Assembly: GCF_001591145.1 (NCBI RefSeq)
Contig: NZ_BCUF01000014.1
Coordinates: 1 to 64,000, forward strand
DNA length: 64,000 nucleotides
From: Vibrio harveyi NBRC 15634 = ATCC 14126 = KCTC 12724
GTDB taxonomy: Bacteria > Pseudomonadota > Gammaproteobacteria > Enterobacterales > Vibrionaceae
Reading direction: 5' to 3'
The stretch's first letter is position 1. Every line of letters starts with the position of its first letter. Both the position numbers and the translations under genes were made by a program. The notes under the pieces were generated by a model. It was given only the letters and a program-made list of their open reading frames with translations. It ran no database searches and was not told the DNA's origin. Shown here piece after piece: positions 18,729 to 26,192 of the stretch.

Positions 18729-21113
18729 TTAGAACAGCCCCATCTGTGGTGCAGATAACTGCTCGAAGTCTGTGCCAATGAACGGCAAAATAGCGTCCGC
18801 GATCGGTTTTAGCTGTTTATCAATATAATGCTGATAGTCGATAGGGCTATTACGGTACTCATGCGGTTCTGGTCCGTTAACAGTGATCAAATATTCAATT
18901 CGACCACGGTTTTGATACTGCAATGGTCTGCCTAATTTAGCATTGATGTCATCGGCTAAGCGCGCAGCGCGTACTTGTGGCGGAATGTTCTTTTGGTATT
19001 CGTGCAGCTTGCGACGTAAGCGCTTTTGATAAACCAATTGATCATCAAACTCGCCACTATTGGTTTTTTCAACCATCTCTCGTACGTAATCACTCGGATC
19101 TTCACCATGGAAAATCATTTGGTACAAGGTGTTTTGGAAACGCTGCGCCAGCGGTGTCCAGTCGGTGCGTGCGCTCTCTAACCCTTTAAAGATGATACGT
19201 TCTTTTTCACCTTCACCAATCAGACCAGCGTAGCGTTTCTTTGAGCCAGTTTCTGCGCCTCGAATAGTCGGCATCAAGAACTTGCGATAATGGGTTTCGT
19301 ATTCTAGCTCAAGAATCGAATTGAGATTGTATTCATCGCGAAGGTGATCACCCCACCATTGATTAATGTATTCGACCAGTTCAATACCAATCTTATCGGC
19401 ATCTGCTTGGCTATACGGACCATTTAACGACACAAAAGTTGAATCGGTATCGCCATAAATCACTTGATAGCCTTTGGCTTCGATCAGCACCTTGGTTTGC
19501 TTCATAATTTCGTGCCCACGCATGGTGATGCTTGAAGCAAGGCGGGTATCAAAGAAACGACAACCGGAAGAACCAAGCACGCCATAGAAAGAGTTCATGA
19601 TGATTTTGATAGCTTGCGAGAAGGCTTTCTCATTATTCTTCTTTGCGACGTCGCGGGCTGCCCAGAGCTTTTCGATCATCTCGGGTAGAAAGTGTTTCGA
19701 GCGATGGAACTGACCACCACGAAATCCCGGTACCGCTTCATCTTCTGCTTTGCCGATTTCAAGCTGTAAGCCCTCGACCAAACCCATAGGGTCAATCAAG
19801 AATGAGCGAATAATAGAGGGGTAAAGACTCTTAAAATCGAGCACCAATACGGAATCGTAAAGGTTCGGGATAGAGTCCATCACATAGCCCCCTGGGCTGG
19901 CGATCCAGTTTTCTGGATGCAGGTTTGGGGCAACATAGCCTGCTCGGTGGATTTGCGGCAGATACAAATTGGTAAATGCGGCCACTGACCCCCCAACGCG
20001 GTCTAATTCCACACCTGTTAGGCGGGAGCGTTCTATCGCGAAGTCGAGTAGGTGAGTGTGGTCAAAAATCTTGTTAACCAACACACAATCTTGCAAGTTG
20101 TATTTAGCGAGAGACGGCTTGTCTGAACGGTACATGCGATTGATTTCATCCATTCTGTCATGCACGTTATGAATTTCTTTACCTTCGCCAAGGAGTTCTT
20201 GTGAAACAGACTCAAGTGACCAAGAACGGAAATGGTAGGTCGCGGTTTTGAGCGTATCGATACCATCCAGCACAACACGACCAGGAATAGAGATAAAGCC
20301 CTGTTGGCTTTGTGCTGAGCTGCGGAAGAAACTTGGCTGGTCTGCACGACCTAATATCAGCTTCATGTTATGCCACTCTGCGCGCTTATGCAGCAGACGG
20401 AAATCGAAGTCGATAACGTTCCAACCAACAATCACATCTGGGTCAAATTGCTTAAACCACGCAATTAAAGCATCGAGCAAAGCCTTCTCATCTTTTACCC
20501 ATTGAATTGGCGTCTCTGCTTGTTCCGGTTCGCCAATCATAATCACGCGTGAATCAACAGGGCTATCTAAACCAATCGAGTAGAGAATGCCTTTCTCTGA
20601 GCATTCCAAATCTAGAGAGACCACATGCAGCTTAGGTTGGTATTCACCTGTGCGACACTTTGCATTTTGAATGCGTTGGAAGCCGTTTAGTGATTGTTGG
20701 TTACCGGTAAACTCCATACTGCCTTTGATAAAGCGTTCCATCAGATAACGATCGGCAAGTCGTACATCGCCCTCGAAATGGACGATGTCGTTTTGCTTCA
20801 GTTCATCTTGTAGAGCGAATGCGTCTTTCGTGGTCTGGGTATAACACGCGGCTAAAGGAGTTAGTTGGAAGTTCTTTAACTCAAGCGAGCGTATGTCGAC
20901 AGCAATTTGCTTAGAAGTGGCAAATCGCTTGGTTTGCTCTATTTGTGCTTGCTCGATAAAGAAGACAGGTCTTTCTCCTTGAATCAACAATTGGGTCGGA
21001 CCATTCTCGGTCGAAAGCCAAAGCTCAATTTGAGTTTGACCTTTGATGTCTCGGGCTTGTCGAGTGAGAAGGAAGCCTTGTTGGATATTCAATAGAGAAA
21101 CCTTGTAAATCAA
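18729..21113 (-). CDS. polB: DNA polymerase II
   Basis: Pol II is a family B polymerase with 3'-5' proofreading, used for replication restart and translesion synthesis in the SOS response. The protein is 794 aa (E. coli 783). The exonuclease domain has VSLDLECSEKG (Exo I), NVIDFDFRLLHKR (Exo II) and YNLQDCVLVNKI (Exo III). The polymerase domain has LDFKSLYPSIIRSF (motif A), KIIMNSFYGVLGS (motif B) and YGDTDSTFV (motif C). All catalytic Asp residues are present. Convergent with the nucleotidyltransferase gene and divergent from varA. A LexA-like box sits 27 bp upstream. Confidence 0.97.
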   Translation of the reverse strand: MIYKVSLLNIQQGFLLTRQARDIKGQTQIELWLSTENGPTQLLIQGERPVFFIEQAQIEQTKRFATSKQIAVDIRSLELKNFQLTPLAACYTQTTKDAFALQDELKQNDIVHFEGDVRLADRYLMERFIKGSMEFTGNQQSLNGFQRIQNAKCRTGEYQPKLHVVSLDLECSEKGILYSIGLDSPVDSRVIMIGEPEQAETPIQWVKDEKALLDALIAWFKQFDPDVIVGWNVIDFDFRLLHKRAEWHNMKLILGRADQPSFFRSSAQSQQGFISIPGRVVLDGIDTLKTATYHFRSWSLESVSQELLGEGKEIHNVHDRMDEINRMYRSDKPSLAKYNLQDCVLVNKIFDHTHLLDFAIERSRLTGVELDRVGGSVAAFTNLYLPQIHRAGYVAPNLHPENWIASPGGYVMDSIPNLYDSVLVLDFKSLYPSIIRSFLIDPMGLVEGLQLEIGKAEDEAVPGFRGGQFHRSKHFLPEMIEKLWAARDVAKKNNEKAFSQAIKIIMNSFYGVLGSSGCRFFDTRLASSITMRGHEIMKQTKVLIEAKGYQVIYGDTDSTFVSLNGPYSQADADKIGIELVEYINQWWGDHLRDEYNLNSILELEYETHYRKFLMPTIRGAETGSKKRYAGLIGEGEKERIIFKGLESARTDWTPLAQRFQNTLYQMIFHGEDPSDYVREMVEKTNSGEFDDQLVYQKRLRRKLHEYQKNIPPQVRAARLADDINAKLGRPLQYQNRGRIEYLITVNGPEPHEYRNSPIDYQHYIDKQLKPIADAILPFIGTDFEQLSAPQMGLF

Positions 21114-21139
21114 TGAAGCACGTATTCTATCATTAAGAA

Positions 21140-21155
21140 CTGTAAAAATAACCAG
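21140..21155. promoter_or_regulatory. LexA-like SOS box upstream of polB
   Basis: CTGT, 8 bp, CCAG resembles the CTGT-N8-ACAG LexA consensus with one mismatch in the second arm. Its position 27 bp before polB, a known SOS gene in E. coli, supports it. Confidence 0.5.
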
Positions 21156-21523
21156 TGAAATAGAGTGGTTGTATTTCGCAGGTTAAAAGGACGTGTTGCG
21201 GGAGTACAAAAGCAGAGATAACCCGCTTATGGAATAACCATTTATAGGTGATATTGCGTTTCGCTGAGCAAAGTGAAATCTAGTTGCTTGATTTATTGGA
21301 GTTTATGTTGTTAATTAGCTTGTCTTAAAATTCGGCTTTGCACAGAGCACACTCAAATAATAGAGTGGTTTATGAATAAGTTCTTGCCAAACTTTGCGTT
21401 TAAGCACATATTCATAGAAAGCAATTTTTTGTCTTATGCGTTAGTATATAGGCACTCATACTGATATCCACATTGACCAAAGTTATGTGGGTGCAGAGCC
21501 AATAAAAGTGTGGAGATACAAGT
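21156..21523. other. Non-coding gap between polB and varA
   Basis: About 370 bp with no convincing gene. It should contain the varA promoter; TATATA at about 21445 is a possible -10. A GGAG ribosome-binding site precedes the TTG start of varA. I see no further clear structure. Confidence 0.5.
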
Positions 21524-22168
21524 TTGATAAATGTTTTCCTTGTAGATGATCACGAGCTGGTTCGCACAGGGATACGACGTATTATTGAAGACGTCCGTGG
21601 AATGAACGTAGCAGGAGAAGCTGACAGCGGTGAAGAAGCAGTAAAATGGTGTCGCAGTAATCATGCAGACGTCGTTTTAATGGATATGAACATGCCAGGA
21701 ATTGGCGGCTTGGAAGCCACTAAAAAGATTCTTCGCGTGAATCCTGATGTAAAAATCATCGTATTAACCGTTCATACGGAAAATCCGTTCCCAACTAAAG
21801 TGATGCAGGCGGGTGCTTCTGGTTACCTAACCAAAGGTGCAGGTCCTGATGAAATGGTTAACGCAATTCGTGTGGTTAACAGTGGGCAGCGCTACATCTC
21901 GCCTGAGATCGCGCAACAGATGGCATTGAGTCAATTCTCACCAGCCTCAGAAAACCCATTTAAAGACCTATCTGAACGCGAACTGCAGATCATGATGATG
22001 ATCACCAAAGGGCAGAAAGTTACGGATATTTCTGAACAACTGAATTTAAGTCCAAAAACAGTCAACAGCTACCGCTACCGTCTGTTTAGCAAATTGGACA
22101 TCAATGGTGACGTTGAGTTAACACACTTAGCGATCCGCCACGGAATGCTGGACACCGAGACCCTTTAG
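21524..22168 (+). CDS. varA: VarA/UvrY/GacA response regulator
   Basis: VarA is the response regulator of the VarS/VarA (BarA/UvrY, GacS/GacA) system. When phosphorylated it turns on Csr-type small RNAs that titrate CsrA, which in vibrios feeds into quorum sensing and virulence control. The 214-aa protein has an N-terminal receiver with Asp54 ([15 protein letters not shown]), Lys in [12 protein letters not shown], and a C-terminal LuxR-type helix-turn-helix ([40 protein letters not shown]). Translation starts at a TTG (TTGATAAATG), with GGAG 8 bp before it; E. coli uvrY also uses TTG. uvrC begins one base after its stop. Confidence 0.96.
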   Translation: MINVFLVDDHELVRTGIRRIIEDVRGMNVAGEADSGEEAVKWCRSNHADVVLMDMNMPGIGGLEATKKILRVNPDVKIIVLTVHTENPFPTKVMQAGASGYLTKGAGPDEMVNAIRVVNSGQRYISPEIAQQMALSQFSPASENPFKDLSERELQIMMMITKGQKVTDISEQLNLSPKTVNSYRYRLFSKLDINGDVELTHLAIRHGMLDTETL

Positions 22169-22169
22169 T

Positions 22170-24002
22170 GTGAATCAACCCTTCGATTCGGCTTCCTTTC
22201 TCAAGACAGTAACTCATCAGCCCGGCGTTTATAGAATGTACAACGCCGAGGCTGTTGTTATTTATGTCGGCAAAGCCAAAGACCTCAAAAAGCGTCTCTC
22301 CAGTTATTTTCGCAAGAAAGTCGACAGTGAGAAGACACGTGCACTCGTCAGTAATATTGCCAAGATTGACGTCACGGTGACCCATACCGAGACGGAAGCG
22401 CTCATCCTTGAGCACAACTACATCAAACAATATCTACCGAAATACAACGTACTTCTGCGTGACGATAAATCGTACCCGTACATTTTTATCAGCGGTCACA
22501 AACATCCGCGATTGTCTATGCATCGTGGTGCAAAAAAACGCAAAGGTGAATACTTTGGACCGTATCCAGATTCGGGCGCAGTGCGAGAAACCTTGCACTT
22601 ATTGCAGAAAACGCTTCCTGTTCGACAGTGTGAAGACACCGTGTATTCCAACCGAACGCGCCCATGTTTGATGTATCAAATTGGCCGCTGTGCAGGTCCG
22701 TGCGTGAGCACGATTATTTCTGATGAAGAATACGACGAGCTGGTGGGGTTTGTTCGTTTGTTTTTGCAGGGTAAAGATAAACAGGTACTTGAGCAGCTTA
22801 TTGAAAAGATGGAAGTGGCAAGCCAACAGCTTCGTTTTGAAGACGCGGCCAAATTCCGTGACCAGATCCAAGCGATTCGACGTGTACAAGAACAACAGTA
22901 CGTTTCAGAAGACAGCATGGATGATATGGATGTACTTGGCTTTGCCCAAGAAAACGGTATTGCTTGTATCCATATCTTGATGATTCGTCAGGGTAAGGTG
23001 CTAGGCAGTCGCAGCCATTTCCCAAAGATTCCACAAAATACAAGTCAACAAGAAGTGTTTGATAGCTTCCTTACTCAGTATTATCTGAGCCATAACGAGG
23101 CACGTACCATTCCTTCTCGTATTATTTTGAATCAAGAATTGGGTGGCGATATAGAGCCTATCCAACAAGCTCTGAGTGAAGTGGCAGGTCGTAAGGTTCA
23201 GTTCCATACCTCTCCAACGGGTTCACGGGGTCGTTATCTAAAACTTTCCAATACCAATGCGCTTACTGCCATTACGACCAAAATTAATCACAAGATGACC
23301 ATTAATCAACGCTTCAAAGCGCTGCGGGAAGTTTTGGGGATGGAAACTATTGCTCGAATGGAGTGTTTCGATATTTCGCACACTATGGGTGAAAGCACCA
23401 TTGCCTCTTGTGTGGTTTTCAACAGTGAAGGTCCAGTTAAGCAAGAGTATCGTCGTTACAACATCACCGGAATTACTGGTGGCGATGACTACGCAGCGAT
23501 GGGACAAGCATTGGAGCGTCGTTATTCGAAGCAACTCGATGTAGAGAAGATTCCTGACATTATCTTTATCGATGGGGGTAAAGGGCAGTTGAATCGAGCG
23601 CACGAAATCATTGCTCAATATTGGGGGGATTGGCCTAAGCGTCCGACCATGATCGGTATTGCGAAAGGGGTAACCCGTAAGCCAGGCCTTGAAACCTTAA
23701 TTACCGTAGATGGTGATGAATTTAACTTGCCAAGCGATGCACCAGCATTGCACCTCATTCAACACATCAGAGATGAGAGCCATAACCATGCCATTGCAGG
23801 GCACAGAGCCAAACGTGGAAAAACGCGTCGTACCAGTGCTTTAGAGGGAATTGAAGGGGTTGGGCCAAAACGCCGTCAAGCTTTGCTCAAATACATGGGC
23901 GGTTTACAAGAATTAAAGCGTGCAAGTGTCGAAGAAATCGCCAAAGTACCGGGAATTAGTCACTCTTTGGCAGAAATTATTTTCCAAGCATTGAAACAAT
24001 AA
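22170..24002 (+). CDS. uvrC: Excinuclease ABC subunit C
   Basis: UvrC makes both incisions in nucleotide excision repair. The GIY-YIG nuclease domain (residues ~14-95: [29 protein letters not shown]) cuts 3', a Cys-rich region follows ([14 protein letters not shown]), then a UVR domain that binds UvrB (residues ~205-240: [25 protein letters not shown]), the RNase H-like 5' nuclease domain ([24 protein letters not shown]) and tandem helix-hairpin-helix motifs at the end. The length, 610 aa, matches E. coli. It starts at a GTG one base after varA, so the pair is translationally coupled as in E. coli uvrY-uvrC. Confidence 0.97.
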   Translation: MNQPFDSASFLKTVTHQPGVYRMYNAEAVVIYVGKAKDLKKRLSSYFRKKVDSEKTRALVSNIAKIDVTVTHTETEALILEHNYIKQYLPKYNVLLRDDKSYPYIFISGHKHPRLSMHRGAKKRKGEYFGPYPDSGAVRETLHLLQKTLPVRQCEDTVYSNRTRPCLMYQIGRCAGPCVSTIISDEEYDELVGFVRLFLQGKDKQVLEQLIEKMEVASQQLRFEDAAKFRDQIQAIRRVQEQQYVSEDSMDDMDVLGFAQENGIACIHILMIRQGKVLGSRSHFPKIPQNTSQQEVFDSFLTQYYLSHNEARTIPSRIILNQELGGDIEPIQQALSEVAGRKVQFHTSPTGSRGRYLKLSNTNALTAITTKINHKMTINQRFKALREVLGMETIARMECFDISHTMGESTIASCVVFNSEGPVKQEYRRYNITGITGGDDYAAMGQALERRYSKQLDVEKIPDIIFIDGGKGQLNRAHEIIAQYWGDWPKRPTMIGIAKGVTRKPGLETLITVDGDEFNLPSDAPALHLIQHIRDESHNHAIAGHRAKRGKTRRTSALEGIEGVGPKRRQALLKYMGGLQELKRASVEEIAKVPGISHSLAEIIFQALKQ

Positions 24003-24048
24003 GGAAAATCCCGCAACATTAAGCCGCAATGTGTAAGAGAATAATAAA

Positions 24049-24606
24049 ATGCGTTTGAATATCCCGAACATTCTATCTCTACTAAGACTGTTCCTAATCC
24101 CAGTTTTCGTGGTTGTTTTCTATCTACCTTACTCTTGGGCACCGTTTGCAGCAGCAATGGTTTTCTGGGTCGCAGGTTTTACTGATTGGCTCGACGGCAT
24201 GTTGGCTCGTAAGCTAGGTCAAACATCGCGTTTTGGTGCTTTCATTGACCCAGTAGCAGATAAGGTTCTGGTAGCAACAGCGTTGATTTTGATCACGGAG
24301 CATTACCACACCATTTGGGTGACTATCCCAGCTGTAACAATGATAGCGCGTGAAATCATTATCTCCGCATTGCGTGAATGGATGGCAGAAATCGGGAAAC
24401 GAGCCAGCGTCGCAGTTTCTTGGGTTGGTAAAGTAAAAACGGTATCGCAAATGTTCGCTTTATGGGTACTGATTTGGCGTTACGATGATTGGATGGTGTG
24501 GCTTGGCTTTGGTGCTTTATATGTAGCAACCTTCCTGACGTACTGGTCAATGGTTCAGTACTTAGCTGCGGCGAAAGATGATCTCCTTAATGAAGAACAT
24601 CATTAA
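24049..24606 (+). CDS. pgsA: CDP-diacylglycerol-glycerol-3-phosphate 3-phosphatidyltransferase
   Basis: PgsA makes phosphatidylglycerol phosphate from CDP-diacylglycerol in the inner membrane, the entry to phosphatidylglycerol and cardiolipin. It is 185 aa with about five membrane helices. The CDP-alcohol phosphotransferase motif is complete: [27 protein letters not shown], here residues ~45-71, with all four conserved Asp. The order varA-uvrC-pgsA-tRNAs is the same as uvrY-uvrC-pgsA-glyW-cysT-leuZ in E. coli. It follows uvrC by 46 bp and ends with a strong terminator. Confidence 0.96.
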   Translation: MRLNIPNILSLLRLFLIPVFVVVFYLPYSWAPFAAAMVFWVAGFTDWLDGMLARKLGQTSRFGAFIDPVADKVLVATALILITEHYHTIWVTIPAVTMIAREIIISALREWMAEIGKRASVAVSWVGKVKTVSQMFALWVLIWRYDDWMVWLGFGALYVATFLTYWSMVQYLAAAKDDLLNEEHH

Positions 24607-24631
24607 AACAATCCATCACAAATAGCATTTT

Positions 24632-24660
24632 AAAAAGCAGGCTCTATCGCCTGCTTTTTT
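24632..24660 (+). terminator. pgsA terminator
   Basis: AAAAAGCAGGC and GCCTGCTTTTT pair over 11 bp with a 6-nt loop and T run, 26 bp past the pgsA stop. Confidence 0.9.
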
Positions 24661-24910
24661 TCTATCTCGATTTTATGAATGAATTTTATGTGATCTAAGT
24701 CTTGTTTTTGTTCTGTCAGCACTTGGCGATGGTTTATGGCTTTGATTATCAACACTTGAAATAGAAAATCCCCCAAAGAGATAGGGCGGTGGAGAAGCCC
24801 AATATTCATGATAAACAAGTGTATTTGGTGTGGTTTCAGTATCAAAACTAATCAATTTACCGTCTTTCGCACAAATTCTGGTCAAACGATTTAAAAAAAT
24901 AAAAATAGTG

Positions 24911-24938
24911 TTGACTCGATCGCTCGAATCCGTAGAAT
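24911..24938 (+). promoter_or_regulatory. Promoter of the tRNA operon
   Basis: TTGACT, a 16-bp spacer and TAGAAT precede tRNA-Cys by about 70 bp. The stretch from the pgsA terminator (24660) to here holds no gene that I can support. Confidence 0.75.
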
Positions 24939-25006
24939 GCATCCCGTACCCAAGAGAGCAAAGCTTGAAAGGGTTGTGAGAAAAGTTAAGCTTTCTTCAC
25001 AAATGA

Positions 25007-25080
25007 GGCGCCTTGGCAGAGTGGCTATGCAGCGGATTGCAAATCCGTGGACCTCGGTTCGACTCCGGGAGGCGCCTCCA
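25007..25080 (+). tRNA. tRNA-Cys (GCA)
   Basis: This 74-nt cloverleaf has encoded CCA. The acceptor stem GGCGCCT pairs with AGGCGCC, the anticodon loop TTGCAAA gives GCA, and the T arm contains GGTTCGACTCC. First tRNA of a four-gene operon. Confidence 0.97.
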
Positions 25081-25117
25081 TTATTCTTTTGAGAGTGAAT
25101 GACTTTCGAGAATAAAT

Positions 25118-25193
25118 GCGACACTAGCTCAGTTGGTAGAGCGCAACCTTGCCAAGGTTGAGGTCACGAGTTCGAACCTCGTGTGTCGCTCCA
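25118..25193 (+). tRNA. tRNA-Gly (GCC), copy 1
   Basis: A 76-nt cloverleaf with acceptor GCGACAC/GTGTCGC, anticodon loop TTGCCAA (GCC) and encoded CCA. Identical to the copy at 25369-25444. Confidence 0.97.
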
Positions 25194-25271
25194 AATTAAA
25201 ATGATATGGCAATTAGCGGTATCAGATGGTGTTTTACTTTTCTGTAAAGGCATCACAAAGAATATTTGTGT

Positions 25272-25358
25272 GCCCTGGTGGTGGAATTGGTAGACACAAG
25301 GGATTTAAAATCCCTCGACGTTCGCGTTGTGCCGGTTCAAGTCCGGCCCGGGGCACCA
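25272..25358 (+). tRNA. tRNA-Leu (UAA)
   Basis: This 87-nt class II tRNA has a long variable arm (CGACGTTCGCGTTG), anticodon loop TTTAAAA (UAA), acceptor GCCCTGG/CCGGGGC and encoded CCA. Confidence 0.97.
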
Positions 25359-25368
25359 TCTCAAATCT

Positions 25369-25444
25369 GCGACACTAGCTCAGTTGGTAGAGCGCAACCT
25401 TGCCAAGGTTGAGGTCACGAGTTCGAACCTCGTGTGTCGCTCCA
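25369..25444 (+). tRNA. tRNA-Gly (GCC), copy 2
   Basis: Identical over 76 nt to the copy at 25118-25193, and only 10 bp after tRNA-Leu. A recent tandem duplication or gene conversion keeps the two the same. Confidence 0.97.
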
Positions 25445-25449
25445 GATTT

Positions 25450-25478
25450 TAAAGCCCAGCATCTATGCTGGGCTTTTT
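25450..25478 (+). terminator. tRNA operon terminator
   Basis: AGCCCAGCAT and ATGCTGGGCT pair over 10 bp with a two-base loop, followed by TTTTT, 9 bp past the last tRNA. Confidence 0.9.
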
Positions 25479-25821
25479 CATTTCTGTTGTTTTCTTTTCT
25501 CTGAGCTTCTTCTTTCCTTCCATGCTGGCATAGATACCTCTGCCGCGTACTTTATTTATCCTGAATTTCCTTGCTCTTTACTACGCACGAAATACAGCCT
25601 CAACTAATTACCTTCACGCGTTTACTTTTCTGTCGAGTTTAAGAAGACCTTCTGCGATGCGCATCAATGTTGAGGTAAATTAGTCCAGTAAACGTTTGCT
25701 GTGATTGTGATCTCAGTCAATATGCAACCTGTGAAAAGATATTGCCAGAAGATTTTATTTTGTGATAAATTCGCGCGCAATCTCGGAGCGTATTATTACG
25801 ACTTTGATTCTCTGGGGGATA

Positions 25822-26160
25822 CGCGTAGTGACCATTCAAGCTGATTGTGACACTACGTAGGGTAGGTATCGGCAAAGCCATTTGTCGATAGACGGGATAC
25901 TAGTGCTGTAAGAAACAGCATGTTAATGGGAAACCCAACATTGAAACCTTTAAACAAACACACACTAATCAGCTTCATACTGCCGAAATGTCCTGTTTTA
26001 CAAAACGGGTGCATTACGGAACCTTGATTACTCTCCAATCAAAATAAAAAGTCGCGCTTGTCGTGACGGGTTATCTGTATTTGTCGTTTAGAAAATGACG
26101 AATGCGGAGGTGTATCTGTATATCCTGTTATTTAATACTAACGAGAATAAATACAGGAAA
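25822..26160 (+). promoter_or_regulatory. Long structured leader of the norspermidine operon
   Basis: At least five strong hairpins follow one another. They are: CGTAGTG/CACTACG (25824-25830 with 25851-25857); a 10-bp stem with loop GCCA at 25867-25890; ATGTT-GGG/CCC-AACAT at about 25920-25940; CCG-AATG-CCTGTTT paired with AAACGGG-CATT-CGG at 25983-26019; and CCTGT-ATTTA/TAAAT-ACAGG at 26124-26157, just before the ribosome-binding site. Between the tRNA terminator and this leader (25479-25821) I see no gene. TTGCCA (25742) followed by GATAAAT is a possible promoter. I could not match the fold to a riboswitch class I know. A regulatory role is inferred. Confidence 0.45.
25920..26027 (+). CDS. 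Possible 35-codon upstream reading frame in the norspermidine leader
   Basis: ATG at 25920 opens a frame of 35 codons ending in TGA at 26025-26027 (N-terminus MLMGNPTLKP, C-terminus NGCITEP). Its last codon before the stop is Pro, the context in which TnaC stalls. The end of the frame runs through the hairpin at 25983-26019, so a ribosome there would change the fold. The ribosome-binding site is weak (GTAAGAAACAGC), and the frame could be fortuitous. Whether it is translated cannot be told from this sequence. Confidence 0.25.
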   Translation: MLMGNPTLKPLNKHTLISFILPKCPVLQNGCITEP

Positions 26161-26192
26161 GAGAATCATTATAATTCAAGGGATTATGTAGT

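Noticed and set aside
24673..24942. Minus-strand frame of about 89 codons upstream of the tRNA operon
   Set aside because: Non-ATG start, no ribosome-binding site, and it overlaps the tRNA promoter region. It might be a gene remnant, but that is not supported.
25822..25960. Known riboswitch classes (cyclic-di-GMP, lysine, cobalamin, TPP) in the leader
   Set aside because: GGTAGGTATCGG looks superficially like part of a cyclic-di-GMP aptamer, but the order of conserved elements does not fit, and none of the other classes match.
25853..26038. Minus-strand frame of 61 codons in the norspermidine leader
   Set aside because: It starts only at TTG with no ribosome-binding site and is antisense to the structured leader; likely chance.
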